Origin: Plantibacter sp. ME-Dv--P-122b
Lineage (GTDB): Bacteria > Actinomycetota > Actinomycetes > Actinomycetales > Microbacteriaceae
Assembly (NCBI RefSeq): GCF_030209375.1
Contig: NZ_JARVSC010000005.1
Coordinates: 124,001 to 188,000 of the forward strand
Direction: 5' to 3'
DNA: 64,000 bases
The notes under the pieces were generated by a model that was not told where the DNA came from, did no database searches, and saw only the letters and a list, made by a program, of their open reading frames with translations. Shown here one piece after another: positions 9,782-18,926 of this stretch (the stretch's first letter is position 1; each line of letters starts with the position of its first letter). The position numbers and the translations under genes are program-made.

Positions 9782-10875
9782 CCACCTACCTCCTTGCCGG
9801 CGGCGGCACCGCCGGCCATGTCAATCCGCTGTTGGCTGTGGCCGACGGACTCCGCGCCAGAGACCCTGAAGCGACGATCCTGGTGGTCGGTACGGCGGAG
9901 GGCCTCGAGGCGCGACTCGTCCCGGAACGTGGCTACGAACTGCTCACGATCCCTAAACTGCCCTTCCCTCGCCGGCCGAACGTCGATGCGCTCCGCTTCC
10001 CCGGTCGCCTCCGCCAGGCGGTCGCGGCCGTGGTCGCGATGATCCAGGAGCACCGGGTGGACGTCGTGATCGGTTTCGGCGGCTATGCGGCCGCACCGGC
10101 ATATACGGCGGCCAGGCGCGCCGGCGTGCCGCTGGTCATCCACGAGGCGAACGCGCGTCCGGGCCTCGCGAACCGGCTCGGCGCGAGGTACACCCCCTAC
10201 GTCGGCGTCGCCTTCCACCACACGCCCATCCGCAACGCACGCTTCGTCGGCATGCCGCTGCGTCGAGAGATCGAGGAGCTCGACCGCGAGGCGCTCCGGC
10301 CGTCGGCCCTCGCCGAGTTCGGTCTCGTTTCGGACCGGCCACTGCTGCTCGTCACCGGCGGTTCGCTCGGCGCGCGACGGATCAACGCGACGATGAGCCA
10401 GAGCGCCGAGGACGTCGTCGCGGCCGGCTGGCAGGTGCTCCACATCACGGGCGCGAAGAGCGAGATCTCGGATCCCGGTGTCGAGCACTACCACCTCCTC
10501 GAGTACTGCTCTCGGATGGAGCTCGCCATCGCCGCAGCCGACTTCGCGGTGTCGCGCGCTGGAAGTGCCACCGTCAGTGAGCTGTGCGCGGTCGGGCTCC
10601 CGGCCGTCTACGTCCCCTACCCGGTCGGCAACGGTGAGCAGCGCTTCAACGCCGCCGACGTCGTGCGTGCCGGGGGAGCGGTTATGGTAGATGACGCGCA
10701 GTTCGTGCCGGGCTGGGTGCGTGAGCACCTCGTCCCGTTGCTGAGCGATCGGCACCGGGTCGACGACCTGGCCGCCCAGTCCAAGAGCGTCGGGGTCTCC
10801 GACGGCACGGCTCGCGTCATCGCCCTCATCGATGAGGCGCTCCAACCATCGGTGCAGCGCGTGCGCGGCCGGTGA
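9778..10875 (+). CDS. murG: Lipid II synthase MurG (UDP-GlcNAc transferase)
   Basis: MurG adds GlcNAc to lipid I to form lipid II on the inner membrane face. The 365-residue GT-B enzyme starts with the glycine-rich loop LLAGGGTAGHVNPLLAVAD. It also has VIGFGGYAAAPAYTAA, IHEANARPGLANRLGA, VTGGSLGARRIN and the UDP-GlcNAc-binding region DFAVSRAGSATVSELCAVGLP. ATG 9778 overlaps the ftsW stop (ATGA). All expected blocks are present and the length is typical. Confidence 0.97.
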   Translation: MTTYLLAGGGTAGHVNPLLAVADGLRARDPEATILVVGTAEGLEARLVPERGYELLTIPKLPFPRRPNVDALRFPGRLRQAVAAVVAMIQEHRVDVVIGFGGYAAAPAYTAARRAGVPLVIHEANARPGLANRLGARYTPYVGVAFHHTPIRNARFVGMPLRREIEELDREALRPSALAEFGLVSDRPLLLVTGGSLGARRINATMSQSAEDVVAAGWQVLHITGAKSEISDPGVEHYHLLEYCSRMELAIAAADFAVSRAGSATVSELCAVGLPAVYVPYPVGNGEQRFNAADVVRAGGAVMVDDAQFVPGWVREHLVPLLSDRHRVDDLAAQSKSVGVSDGTARVIALIDEALQPSVQRVRGR

Positions 10876-10902
10876 TCCAGTCTTCCCAGAAAGCGTGACA
10901 CC

Positions 10903-12315
10903 GTGATCAAGCCAGACCCCACCGTCGAGATCCCCGCCGACCTCGGCGTCGTGCACTTCGTCGGCATCGGCGGCAGCGGGATGAGCGGCATCGCACGGTT
11001 GTTCGTGAGCGCCGGATCGCGCGTGACCGGCTCGGACGTACGAGAGTCGAAGAACATCGAGGCCCTGCGCGAGCTCGGTGTCCCGGTCGCCATCGGCCAC
11101 GATGCGCAGAATGTCGGCGACGCGGACACCCTCGTCGTGACCGGAGCGCTGTGGGCCGACAATCCCGAGTACCTGCTCGCGAAGGAGCGGGGTCTGACGA
11201 TCCTGCACCGGTCGCAGGCGCTCGCCTGGCTGACCGCCGGGACGCGACTCATCTCCGTCGCGGGGGCCCACGGGAAGACGACGTCGACCGGCATGATCAT
11301 CACTGCGCTCCTGGAGCTCGGTGCCGACCCCAGCTTCGTCAACGGTGGCGTGATCGAGTCCCTCGGGCTGAGCTCGGCCAGAGGCGCCGGAGAACTGTTC
11401 GTCGTCGAGGCGGACGAGTCCGACGGTTCCTTCCTGCTCTACGACACGGCCGTCGCGCTCATCACGAACATCGACCCCGACCACCTGGACCACTACGGCT
11501 CGCTCGAGGCGTTCGAGCAGGCGTTCGTGACGTTCGCCCAGCAGGCTCGCGAACTCGTCGTCATCTCCTCGGACGACGCCGGCGCGGTCCGGATCACCCC
11601 GGCGCTCCGAGCGGCCGCCGACGGCAAGCGGGTACTGACCTTCGGAGAGGCCGCCGACGCGGACGTCCGACTGCACGACGTCGGCTCCACCGGCCCGGTC
11701 TCGTTCCAGCTCAGCTACGAGGGCACCAGCTACGCGGCGACACTCCGCGTGCCCGGGCACCACAACGCGATCAATGCCGCCGGTGCCTTCGCGGTCCTCG
11801 TCGGTGTCGGGTTCGACCCGGCGGACGCGCTCCGGGGCATCAGCGCCTTCGGCGGGACGCAGCGTCGATTCGAGCTGCACGGGGTCGTCGACGGTGTCAG
11901 TGTCTACGACGACTACGCGCACCACCCCACCGAGGTCGCCGCCGCTCTCGCCGCCGCGCGCACCGTGGTCGGCGACGGGCGCATCATCGCGGTCCACCAG
12001 CCGCACCTGTACAGCCGGACCCGCCTCTTCGCCCAGGAGTTCGCCGACGCCCTCGAACGGTACGCCGACCACACGGTCGTGCTCGAGGTCTACGGCGCGC
12101 GCGAGGACCCTGAGCCCGGTGTGACCGGTGCGACCGTGTCGACCCGGTTCTCCGACGCGGACCGCGTCGCGTACATCGACGACTGGCAGCGCGCCGCGGA
12201 GTACACGGCGACGGTCGCGCGACCCGGCGACTTCGTCATCACGCTCGGATGCGGCGACGTCTACCGGATCGTGCCGCAGCTCCTCGAGGCCATCGCCGGT
12301 CGCGAGTCCGTCTGA
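10903..12315 (+). CDS. murC: UDP-N-acetylmuramate:L-alanine ligase MurC
   Basis: MurC starts the stem peptide by joining L-alanine to UDP-MurNAc. The 470-residue product has the N-terminal nucleotide fold [18 protein letters not shown], the ATP loop [20 protein letters not shown], the metal-binding stretch [10 protein letters not shown] followed by [13 protein letters not shown], and the C-terminal motif [16 protein letters not shown]. It starts at GTG 10903 with only a weak upstream purine run, 27 bp after murG. That is one of the few non-overlapping junctions in this part of the cluster. Confidence 0.96.
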   Translation: MIKPDPTVEIPADLGVVHFVGIGGSGMSGIARLFVSAGSRVTGSDVRESKNIEALRELGVPVAIGHDAQNVGDADTLVVTGALWADNPEYLLAKERGLTILHRSQALAWLTAGTRLISVAGAHGKTTSTGMIITALLELGADPSFVNGGVIESLGLSSARGAGELFVVEADESDGSFLLYDTAVALITNIDPDHLDHYGSLEAFEQAFVTFAQQARELVVISSDDAGAVRITPALRAAADGKRVLTFGEAADADVRLHDVGSTGPVSFQLSYEGTSYAATLRVPGHHNAINAAGAFAVLVGVGFDPADALRGISAFGGTQRRFELHGVVDGVSVYDDYAHHPTEVAAALAAARTVVGDGRIIAVHQPHLYSRTRLFAQEFADALERYADHTVVLEVYGAREDPEPGVTGATVSTRFSDADRVAYIDDWQRAAEYTATVARPGDFVITLGCGDVYRIVPQLLEAIAGRESV

Positions 12316-12325
12316 TGGGCGTCCG

Positions 12326-13420
12326 GTGAAGCGCCCGGACGGCTTCGACCCCGCGGCCCATCCGCGACCTGAGCGTCAGACGCGGCCGGCGGCGTCCACG
12401 CCGGTCGACCGCACCGGGGCGCCCGCTGAGCCCGTCGCCGAGCAGGAGACGGACGTCATCGAGCTGGACGCGGCCAGGCTCCGGCCGAAGCGGTCGGGTG
12501 CCGGTGCTCAGCCCGAGGGGTCGGAGCCGCAGTCGAAGTCGAAGTCGGCGGTAGCTTCGCCGAAGACAGCAGCATCGTCGAAGCGCGGGGCGAAACCGGC
12601 GACGACGACCTCGGCATCGGCGACGGCGACCCTGGAGCGCCCCGACGAACCGGAGGATGAGGCGTTCCTCACCCCGCGTGAGGCCGCGAAACTGCGACGC
12701 CGCCACGAACGCCAGGAGATCCGTCGGTTCACGGCCCGCAAGCGGGGTCGCCACCGGGCCTGGGTGGTCGCGGCCGCGATCCTCGGGGTCCTGATCGTCG
12801 TCTCGCTCGCCGGAGCCTATTCGCCCCTGCTGGCCGTCCGGACCATCGAGGTCGTCGGTGCGAGCCGGGTGAACCAGGCCGAGATCACCGAGGCGCTCGG
12901 CGACCAGCTGGGTCGCCCGCTCGCGCTGGTCGATGCCGGCGCCGTCAAGGCGGTACTCGTCGGGTACCCGCTCATCGCGAGCTACTCCCTCGAAGCACAG
13001 CCGCCGAGCACGCTCGTCGTCCGGATCGTCGAACGCGAGCCGGTGGGCGTGCTGCAATCCGGGTCGGTCTACACCCTCGTCGATGCAGCCGGGGTCACGA
13101 TCGAGCGCAGTGACCAGCCGATCGCCGGGTATCCCACGCTCATGGTCACCGGCGGCCCGACCTCCAAGGGCTTCGTCGCCGCGGCCGCGGTGATCCGGGC
13201 GCTGCCGACGGATCTGCGCGCCCGCGTGGCGTCGGTCTCGGCCTCGACCGCGGACGACGTCACCCTCACGCTCGTGGACTCGCCCGCCGAGGTCGTATGG
13301 GGGAGCGCGGCGGACTCAGCCGAGAAGGCCCTGATCCTCGCCAAGACGATGGCGGCCACCGACCCGTCCCAGGTGAACCAGTACGACGTGTCGTCGCCGT
13401 CCGCCGCGATCGTCCGCTGA
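12326..13420 (+). CDS. ftsQ: Cell division protein FtsQ/DivIB
   Basis: FtsQ is a bitopic divisome scaffold linking early and late division proteins. The 364-residue product has an unusually long polar cytoplasmic N-terminus (about 145 residues, rich in Pro, Ala, Ser, Lys and Glu). One membrane helix follows (WVVAAAILGVLIVVSLAGAY), then a POTRA domain (LLAVRTIEVVGASRVNQAEI) and the FtsQ domain. The start is GTG 12326, because the nearby ATG 12315 is out of frame and meets a stop after four codons. Such N-terminal extensions are common in actinobacterial FtsQ. Confidence 0.88.
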   Translation: MKRPDGFDPAAHPRPERQTRPAASTPVDRTGAPAEPVAEQETDVIELDAARLRPKRSGAGAQPEGSEPQSKSKSAVASPKTAASSKRGAKPATTTSASATATLERPDEPEDEAFLTPREAAKLRRRHERQEIRRFTARKRGRHRAWVVAAAILGVLIVVSLAGAYSPLLAVRTIEVVGASRVNQAEITEALGDQLGRPLALVDAGAVKAVLVGYPLIASYSLEAQPPSTLVVRIVEREPVGVLQSGSVYTLVDAAGVTIERSDQPIAGYPTLMVTGGPTSKGFVAAAAVIRALPTDLRARVASVSASTADDVTLTLVDSPAEVVWGSAADSAEKALILAKTMAATDPSQVNQYDVSSPSAAIVR

Positions 13421-13496
13421 GGAAGCGCGCCGGGATATTCCCGTCGATGTGCCGACACGCCCGGAAGCGTCCCGACACGGTCGGGGCTGGGCCCTA

Positions 13497-13579
13497 ACGT
13501 CGTGCTCAGGACAGAAAATGCATACGCAGCATAACTTTAAACCTTAACTAGAGGTTGAGAGTTCTCACGGAGGCCTGAA
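13497..13579 (+). promoter_or_regulatory. AT-rich leader/promoter region upstream of ftsZ
   Basis: Most dcw junctions here overlap, but 159 bp separate ftsQ from ftsZ. The last 80 bp contain a marked AT-rich block (about 13518-13550) in otherwise GC-rich DNA, with possible -10 hexamers TAACTT and TAACTA. A 5-bp inverted repeat (AACCT, 7 nt, AGGTT) follows, and then a good Shine-Dalgarno (GGAGG) for ftsZ. An ftsZ-proximal promoter is likely; the exact start site cannot be told. Confidence 0.45.
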
Positions 13580-14836
13580 GTGACTACAAACCAGAACTAC
13601 CTCGCCGTCATCAAGGTCGTCGGTATCGGCGGCGGCGGCGTCAACGCGGTCAACCGCATGATCGAGCTCGGCCTCCGAGGCGTGGAATTCATCGCCATCA
13701 ACACGGACGCGCAAGCACTGCTGATGAGCGATGCCGACGTCAAGCTCGACGTCGGCCGCGAGATCACCCGCGGCCTCGGCGCCGGCGCCGACCCCGAGGT
13801 CGGACGCCGTGCAGCCGAGGACCACGCCGAGGAGATCGAAGAGGCCATCGCCGGCGCCGACATGGTGTTCGTCACCGCCGGTGAAGGTGGCGGTACCGGC
13901 ACCGGTGGCGCACCCGTCGTGGCACGGATCGCGAAGTCGATCGGTGCGCTGACGATCGGTGTCGTCACGAAGCCCTTCGGCTTCGAGGGTCGCCGCCGTC
14001 AGGCCCAGGCCGAGCTCGGCGTCGCCCGCCTGAAGGAGGAGGTCGACACGCTCATCGTCGTGCCGAACGACCGCCTGCTGGAGATCAGCGACCGCGGCAT
14101 CAGCATGCTCGAGGCGTTCGCGACCGCCGACCAGGTGCTCCTCGCCGGTGTCCAGGGGATCACGGACCTCATCACCACTCCCGGCCTCATCAACCTCGAC
14201 TTCGCCGACGTCAAGTCGGTCATGCAGGGTGCCGGCTCCGCCCTCATGGGCATCGGCTCCTCGCGTGGCGCGGATCGTGCCATCAAGGCGGCTGAACTCG
14301 CCGTCGCCTCACCGCTGCTCGAAGCGAGCATCGAGGGTGCCCACGGTGTCCTCCTGTCCATCCAGGGTGGCTCGAACCTCGGTATCTTCGAGATCAACGA
14401 CGCGGCCAAGCTCGTCCAGGAGGCCGTGCACCCCGAGGCGAACATCATCTTCGGAGCGGTCGTCGACGACACCCTCGGCGACGAGGTGCGCGTGACGGTC
14501 ATCGCCGCCGGATTCGACGGTGGCGAGCCTCTCACCAGGACGGCGGCCTCACCGGCCGACGCGGTCATCTCCGGCGGCGTCATGAGCACCTCGGACGAGG
14601 CGCCCAGTGCTCCGATCAGCACCTCGGCCAACACCGCCTCCGAATCGTCCGAGCACCGTTCGGCTCCTGCTGCAGCACCGGTCGCCTCCGGCGGCGACTG
14701 GGGCTCCAGGCAGAACGCGTCGTCGCCCTTCTCCGGAGCGACGCAGCGTCAGCCTGAAGCGGTCGTCGAGACCGCCGTCGTCGACCCCTCGTTCGACGAC
14801 GAGGGCGAGCTGGACATCCCCGACTTCCTGAAGTAG
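13580..14836 (+). CDS. ftsZ: Tubulin-like cell division GTPase FtsZ
   Basis: FtsZ polymerises with GTP into the Z-ring that positions the division machinery. The 418-residue product has the N-terminal [17 protein letters not shown] loop, the tubulin signature [19 protein letters not shown] and the T7 synergy-loop region [16 protein letters not shown] variable Ala/Ser-rich linker (about residues 318-405) leads to the conserved C-terminal tail [12 protein letters not shown], which binds SepF and other membrane tethers. It starts at GTG 13580 behind GGAGG. Confidence 0.98.
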   Translation: MTTNQNYLAVIKVVGIGGGGVNAVNRMIELGLRGVEFIAINTDAQALLMSDADVKLDVGREITRGLGAGADPEVGRRAAEDHAEEIEEAIAGADMVFVTAGEGGGTGTGGAPVVARIAKSIGALTIGVVTKPFGFEGRRRQAQAELGVARLKEEVDTLIVVPNDRLLEISDRGISMLEAFATADQVLLAGVQGITDLITTPGLINLDFADVKSVMQGAGSALMGIGSSRGADRAIKAAELAVASPLLEASIEGAHGVLLSIQGGSNLGIFEINDAAKLVQEAVHPEANIIFGAVVDDTLGDEVRVTVIAAGFDGGEPLTRTAASPADAVISGGVMSTSDEAPSAPISTSANTASESSEHRSAPAAAPVASGGDWGSRQNASSPFSGATQRQPEAVVETAVVDPSFDDEGELDIPDFLK

Positions 14837-15549
14837 TGGGCGGAGACACGATCATCCCGGCCGGGTCGGGCTCTTCGGAGCCCGATCCGGCTCTGCTCGA
14901 CCGCCTCGCGGCCATCCGCAGCCGCGTCGCTGACGCCACCCGTGCAGCCGGGCGCACCCACGAGCCGACACTCATCGTCGTGACGAAGTTCCATCCGGTG
15001 GCGCTCGTGCAGCAGCTCGCCGCCGCCGGTGTGACCGACGTGGGGGAGAACCGGCACCCGGAGGCCCGCGACAAGGCCCAGGCGGCCGCCGGACTCGGGT
15101 TGCGTTGGCACTTCATCGGACAGTTGCAGACGAACAAGGCCAGACAGGTGCGCCGATACGTCGACGCCGTGCACTCGGTCGACCGGCCTGAGCTCCTGCG
15201 CGCGCTCTCGTCACCGGACCGACTCCTCGAGGTGTTCCTCCAGGTGAACCTGACCGACGACCCCGGCCGCGGCGGTGTGGTCGGCGATGCGGCGCTGGAA
15301 GCGCTCGCCACGGAGACGCTCGAGGCCGAGGGTGTCGTCCTGCGAGGTGTCATGGCCGTCGCCCCGCTCGACGAGCCGCCGGCCGCCGCGTTCGCGCGGG
15401 TCGTCGCGGCGTCCGCGCGGGTGCGATCCCTCGCCCCGCAGGCCGACGGCCTGTCGATCGGGATGAGCCACGACTACGTCGAGGCGATCGAGGCCGGCGC
15501 GACACACCTACGCATCGGCACGGCAATCACCGGGAATCGTCCGGTGTGA
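14836..15549 (+). CDS. YggS/PROSC-family pyridoxal phosphate-binding protein
   Basis: This is a member of the YggS/YlmE family, which binds PLP on a single TIM-barrel domain and keeps vitamin B6 and amino acid pools in balance. The 237-residue product has the PLP lysine in [37 protein letters not shown], and the phosphate-binding end [20 protein letters not shown] with [13 protein letters not shown] 14836 shares one base with the ftsZ stop, so translation is coupled. The laccase-domain gene (pgeF/yfiH), found between ftsZ and this gene in many actinobacteria, is absent. Confidence 0.92.
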   Translation: MGGDTIIPAGSGSSEPDPALLDRLAAIRSRVADATRAAGRTHEPTLIVVTKFHPVALVQQLAAAGVTDVGENRHPEARDKAQAAAGLGLRWHFIGQLQTNKARQVRRYVDAVHSVDRPELLRALSSPDRLLEVFLQVNLTDDPGRGGVVGDAALEALATETLEAEGVVLRGVMAVAPLDEPPAAAFARVVAASARVRSLAPQADGLSIGMSHDYVEAIEAGATHLRIGTAITGNRPV

Positions 15550-15593
15550 CGTTAATCTCGAAGGTGCAAGGACCGCAGATCACGGAGGAAACG

Positions 15594-16109
15594 ATGTCGA
15601 ACCCACTGAAGAAGACCATGGTGTACCTCGGGCTCGCCGACGATGATCTCGAGTACGAGCAGCAGCACGCTGCCCAGGCCGAGCCCACGCAGCAGGCCGA
15701 GCCCCGCCGGACGGAACGTCCCGAGCGTGCCGAGCGGGTCGAGCGTGTCGAGAAGGCCGCTCCCGTGACGCCGCTGCGCAAGCCGGTCCCGGTCCGTCAG
15801 CCGGTCGCCCCGAGCTCCGACCTCAACGAGATCCTCACGGTGCACCCCAAGCAGTACCGCGATGCTCAGATCATCGCCGAGAGCTTCCGCGACGGTGTCC
15901 CGGTCATCATCAACCTCTCGCAGATGAGCGACGGCGACGCCCGGCGCCTCATCGACTTCGCCAGTGGCCTCTCGCAGGGCCTCTACGGGAAGATCGAGCG
16001 AGTGACGAGCAAGGTCTTCCTGCTCTCGCCCGAGCACGTCGCCGTTTCCGGCGACAACGGGCAGGGCGCACCGGAAGCGACCGAGGCGACCTTCTTCGCT
16101 CAGTCATAA
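15594..16109 (+). CDS. sepF: Cell division protein SepF
   Basis: SepF tethers FtsZ to the membrane and is the main Z-ring anchor in actinobacteria, which lack FtsA. The 171-residue product starts [18 protein letters not shown], the amphipathic membrane-targeting helix. An acidic, low-complexity linker follows (about residues 20-75), then the SepF core domain with [43 protein letters not shown] and [13 protein letters not shown] 15594 follows GGAGG; the in-frame start at 15546 would overlap the previous gene and is not needed. Confidence 0.95.
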   Translation: MSNPLKKTMVYLGLADDDLEYEQQHAAQAEPTQQAEPRRTERPERAERVERVEKAAPVTPLRKPVPVRQPVAPSSDLNEILTVHPKQYRDAQIIAESFRDGVPVIINLSQMSDGDARRLIDFASGLSQGLYGKIERVTSKVFLLSPEHVAVSGDNGQGAPEATEATFFAQS

Positions 16110-16116
16110 TCGAGGG

Positions 16117-16413
16117 GTGGCTTCTCTCATCTCCGTGATCGGCACGATCCTCTATCTCGCGCTGCTCCTGTACTTCTTCGTCCTCTGGGCGCGGTTCATC
16201 CTCGACCTGGCTCGGGTACTCCGCCCGCAGTGGCGACCGTCGGGCGTCGGCCTGGTCCTCGCCGAGCTCAGTTTCACGGTCACCGACCCGCCGATCCGGT
16301 TCTTCCGCCGTGTCCTGCCGCGCGTCGCGGTCGGTCCCGTCGCACTCGACTTCGGTTGGACGCTGACGATGCTGTGCGTCATCATCGCGATGACGCTCGT
16401 CCAGCTCCTGTAG
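16117..16413 (+). CDS. YggT-family integral membrane protein
   Basis: This 98-residue membrane protein has two hydrophobic segments: LISVIGTILYLALLLYFFVLWARFI near the start and TLTMLCVIIAMTLVQLL at the end. The family motif region DPPIRFFRRVLPRV lies between them. YggT proteins are linked to osmotic tolerance and regularly sit between sepF and divIVA; their biochemical role is unknown. The start is GTG 16117, seven bases after sepF. The purine run CGAGGG is very close to it, so coupling with sepF is likely. Confidence 0.9.
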   Translation: MASLISVIGTILYLALLLYFFVLWARFILDLARVLRPQWRPSGVGLVLAELSFTVTDPPIRFFRRVLPRVAVGPVALDFGWTLTMLCVIIAMTLVQLL

Positions 16414-16470
16414 CCGCCGACGTCGGTGCCCGCGCAGGGTTCACGACGATTGTGCGGCTACGATAGAACG

Positions 16471-16486
16471 CCCGTCACCTGACGGG
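16471..16486. promoter_or_regulatory. Perfect 7-bp inverted repeat upstream of divIVA
   Basis: CCCGTCA-CC-TGACGGG is a perfect inverted repeat with a two-base centre, too tight for a good RNA hairpin and more like a protein-binding site. It lies in the 174-bp yggT-divIVA gap, just downstream of TACGAT/TAGAAC hexamers and about 50 bp upstream of a second -10-like TAGCGT (16534-16539). It may control divIVA transcription. The binding protein is unknown. Confidence 0.35.
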
Positions 16487-16587
16487 AAGCTCCGACGATG
16501 ACAACATGTCTCACCCACTGGGTCAGACTTTGCTAGCGTGGGGGCGTTGTACACAGATTTTCGATTCGACAGTGAAGGTGGTTCGCT

Positions 16588-17229
16588 ATGGCGCTCACTC
16601 CCGAAGACGTGGTCCAGAAGCGGTTTCAGCAGACCAAGTTCCGCGAAGGCTACGACCAGGACGAGGTGGACGACTTCCTCGATGAGGTGGTCGTCGAACT
16701 GCGTCGCCTCATCCAGGAGAAGGACGAGGTCCAGCAGAAGCTGACCGCGGCCGAGGCCAAGGTCGCCGAGCTGCAGAAGGGCGGCTCGTCCGCTCCCGCC
16801 GCGCTCGCCAAGTCCGAGCCTGCTCCCGCACCGGCACCGGTCGTCGCCCCCGCCGCGGCTCCTGCCGCCGAGTCGACCGACAACACGGCTGAGAGCTCCA
16901 ACAACCTGCTCCAGCTGGCCCGCCGCCTGCACGACGAGCACGTCGCAGAGGGCGCTCAGCGTCGCGACGCACTCATCGCCGAAGGTCACGCGACCGCGGC
17001 ACGCGTCGTCGCCGAGGCCGAGGCCAAGCAGCGCGCACAGATGCAGATCCTCGAGCAGGAGCGCTCCGTGCTGGAGCACAAGATCGACGAGCTGCGCAAC
17101 TTCGAGCGCGAGTACCGCTCGCAGCTCCGCGGCTACATCGAGGGTCAGCTGAAGGACCTCGACGCCTCGTCGTCGAGCTCTGCACCCGACGCGAAGTCCG
17201 GCGTCACCGCCGACAGCGCAGCGGTCTAG
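16588..17229 (+). CDS. divIVA: Polar growth and cell-shape protein DivIVA/Wag31
   Basis: DivIVA (Wag31 in mycobacteria) is a coiled-coil scaffold that marks the cell poles and recruits the peptidoglycan synthesis machinery for tip growth. The 213-residue product begins with the conserved membrane-binding domain MALTPEDVVQKRFQQTKFRE and GYDQDEVDDFLDEV. A first coiled coil follows (to about residue 62), then an Ala/Pro-rich linker (about 63-95) and a second long coiled coil (about 105-200) ending in a Ser-rich tail. A Shine-Dalgarno-like GAAGGTGG precedes ATG 16588. Confidence 0.95.
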   Translation: MALTPEDVVQKRFQQTKFREGYDQDEVDDFLDEVVVELRRLIQEKDEVQQKLTAAEAKVAELQKGGSSAPAALAKSEPAPAPAPVVAPAAAPAAESTDNTAESSNNLLQLARRLHDEHVAEGAQRRDALIAEGHATAARVVAEAEAKQRAQMQILEQERSVLEHKIDELRNFEREYRSQLRGYIEGQLKDLDASSSSSAPDAKSGVTADSAAV

Positions 17230-17242
17230 CGCAGACACCCGG

Positions 17243-17869
17243 TTGTCTCCCGCATCACCGTCGAAGGCCAGCGCCAGGACTCTTGCAGTCCTGGCGCTGG
17301 TTGCCGTCGTGGCCTATTCGGCCGATCAGTTCACGAAGTTCCTCGTCACCACCAACCTGACGGTCGGTGAGTCCGTCCCCGTCTTCGGACAGGCGCTGGT
17401 CCTCTACTTCGTCAAGAATTCAGGTGCCGCCTTCTCACTGGGGGCCGGCTACACCTGGATCTTCTCGATCCTCGCCGCGGTCGTCGTGGTCGTTATCGTC
17501 TGGTTCGCCCGCCGCATCCGTTCTCGTGCCTGGGCGATCGTGTTCGGCCTGCTCCTCGGTGGCGTGCTCGGCAACCTGACCGACCGCCTCTTCCGTGAGC
17601 CGTCCTTCGGCCTCGGCCACGTGGTCGACTTCATCTCGACCCCCTGGATGCTCCCCGCGATCTACAACGTGGCCGACATCTGCATCGTGGTCAGCATGGC
17701 GCTGTTCATCCTGCTGACGCTCTTCGGCGTGAACCTCGACGGCACGCGCACGACGCGAGCGAGCGAACGTGCGGCCCAGGAAGCGGAGGACCGCGAGGCT
17801 GCAGCAGACGCTGACACGCTCGATCCGGCGGAGCCGCGCGACGCCGGCCCGGACGCGGGTCGCCAGTGA
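17243..17869 (+). CDS. lspA: Lipoprotein signal peptidase LspA (signal peptidase II)
   Basis: LspA is the aspartyl protease that removes the signal peptide from prolipoproteins after diacylglyceryl modification. The 208-residue product has four membrane helices and the conserved blocks [31 protein letters not shown] (first catalytic Asp) and [12 protein letters not shown] (second catalytic Asp). A charged C-terminal tail of about 45 residues extends beyond the usual length. The only suitable start is TTG 17243, fourteen bases after divIVA. Likely substrates in this window are CtaC and the FKBP lipoprotein. Confidence 0.94.
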   Translation: MSPASPSKASARTLAVLALVAVVAYSADQFTKFLVTTNLTVGESVPVFGQALVLYFVKNSGAAFSLGAGYTWIFSILAAVVVVVIVWFARRIRSRAWAIVFGLLLGGVLGNLTDRLFREPSFGLGHVVDFISTPWMLPAIYNVADICIVVSMALFILLTLFGVNLDGTRTTRASERAAQEAEDREAAADADTLDPAEPRDAGPDAGRQ

Positions 17870-18789
17870 ACGAGTCCCGCAGCCTGTACGTCCCCGACGG
17901 ACTCGACGGCGAGCGCGTCGACGCCGGACTCGCCAAGCTCCTGGGCTTCTCTCGGAGTTATGCGGCCGAGGTGGCGTCGGCCGGCGGCGTCTCCATGAAT
18001 GGGAAGTCCGTCGACAAGTCCGATCGCCTGCTCGCCGGTGCCTGGCTCGAGATCGAGTGGACGCCTCGGCGGGAGGCCGTGATCGTACCGATCGCCGTCC
18101 CCGACCTGGGCATCATCCACGACGACGACGAGATCGTCGTCGTCGACAAGCCTGCGGGCGTCGCGGCGCACCCCTCGGTCGGTTGGGAGGGACCGACGGT
18201 GCTCGGTGCCCTCGCGGCGGCGGGCTTCCGCATCTCGACCTCCGGCGCCGCCGAGCGGGCGGGCATCGTCCACCGGCTGGACGCCGGGACGAGCGGCCTC
18301 ATGGTCGTCGCGAAGACCGAGCGGGCGTACACCTGGCTCAAGCGCGCCTTCCACGACCGCGAGGTCGAGAAGATCTACCGCGCGGTCGTGCAGGGGCATC
18401 CCGATCCGCTCGCCGGCACCATCGACGGACCGATCGGACGCCACCCCCGTCACGACTGGCGGTTCGCCGTGACCGCCGACGGCAAGCCGTCGATCACCCA
18501 CTACGAGACGCTCGAGGCGTTCCCCTACGCCTCGCTGCTCGAAGTGCACCTGGAGACCGGCCGTACGCACCAGATCCGCGTGCACATGGCGGCCCAACGC
18601 CACCCGTGTGTCGGCGACACGATGTACGGCGCCGACGCTGCGCTCTCAGCTCGGCTGGGGCTCACCCGTCAGTGGCTCCATGCCACGAAGCTCGGGTTCG
18701 CCCACCCGGCCACGGGGGAGTTCGTGCGGTTCGAGGCGGCCTACCCGGCCGACCTCCAGCACGCGCTGTCCGTGCTCCAGCTCGACTGA
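17866..18789 (+). CDS. RluA/RluD-family 23S rRNA pseudouridine synthase
   Basis: The enzyme isomerises uridine to pseudouridine in structured RNA, most likely 23S rRNA. The 307-residue product has an N-terminal S4 RNA-binding domain (about residues 12-70, [18 protein letters not shown]) and the RluA catalytic domain. The latter contains the signature [16 protein letters not shown] with the catalytic Asp, plus [22 protein letters not shown] 17866 overlaps the lspA stop (GTGA); the lspA-rluD pairing is very widely conserved. The exact target uridines cannot be told from sequence. Confidence 0.93.
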   Translation: MNESRSLYVPDGLDGERVDAGLAKLLGFSRSYAAEVASAGGVSMNGKSVDKSDRLLAGAWLEIEWTPRREAVIVPIAVPDLGIIHDDDEIVVVDKPAGVAAHPSVGWEGPTVLGALAAAGFRISTSGAAERAGIVHRLDAGTSGLMVVAKTERAYTWLKRAFHDREVEKIYRAVVQGHPDPLAGTIDGPIGRHPRHDWRFAVTADGKPSITHYETLEAFPYASLLEVHLETGRTHQIRVHMAAQRHPCVGDTMYGADAALSARLGLTRQWLHATKLGFAHPATGEFVRFEAAYPADLQHALSVLQLD

Positions 18790-18802
18790 GCCGACGCCCG
18801 CC

Positions 18803-18829
18803 GATGCCGTCGCCGTCCGCGACGGCATC
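18803..18829 (+). terminator. Intrinsic-terminator-like hairpin after the lspA-rluD genes
   Basis: Perfect 11-bp stem GATGCCGTCGC, 5-nt loop, GCGACGGCATC, starting 14 bp after the pseudouridine synthase stop codon. There is no T-run, as is common for high-GC actinobacterial terminators. It separates the long dcw-lspA block from dnaE. Confidence 0.6.
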
Positions 18830-18857
18830 GCTGGAGCCGACCGTCGGCGGTGACGGT

Positions 18858-18863
18858 TAGGCT
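18858..18863 (+). promoter_or_regulatory. Candidate -10 element for dnaE
   Basis: The hexamer TAGGCT lies between the upstream terminator hairpin and dnaE and would give a leader of about 55 nt ending in CCGGAGG. No clear -35 is visible. The same hexamer occurs just ahead of hisD. Confidence 0.35.
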
Positions 18864-18926
18864 GGATCACAGACCACCTCGGCGTCCGCGCCGAACCCCA
18901 CAGCACGATCCCCGGAGGCGCCGTCC

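Noticed and set aside
9283-12072. 929-residue - strand open frame across ftsW, murG and murC
   Set aside because: It is antisense to three intact, conserved genes, shows no recognisable domain and has no promoter or Shine-Dalgarno; such long shadows are expected at this GC content.
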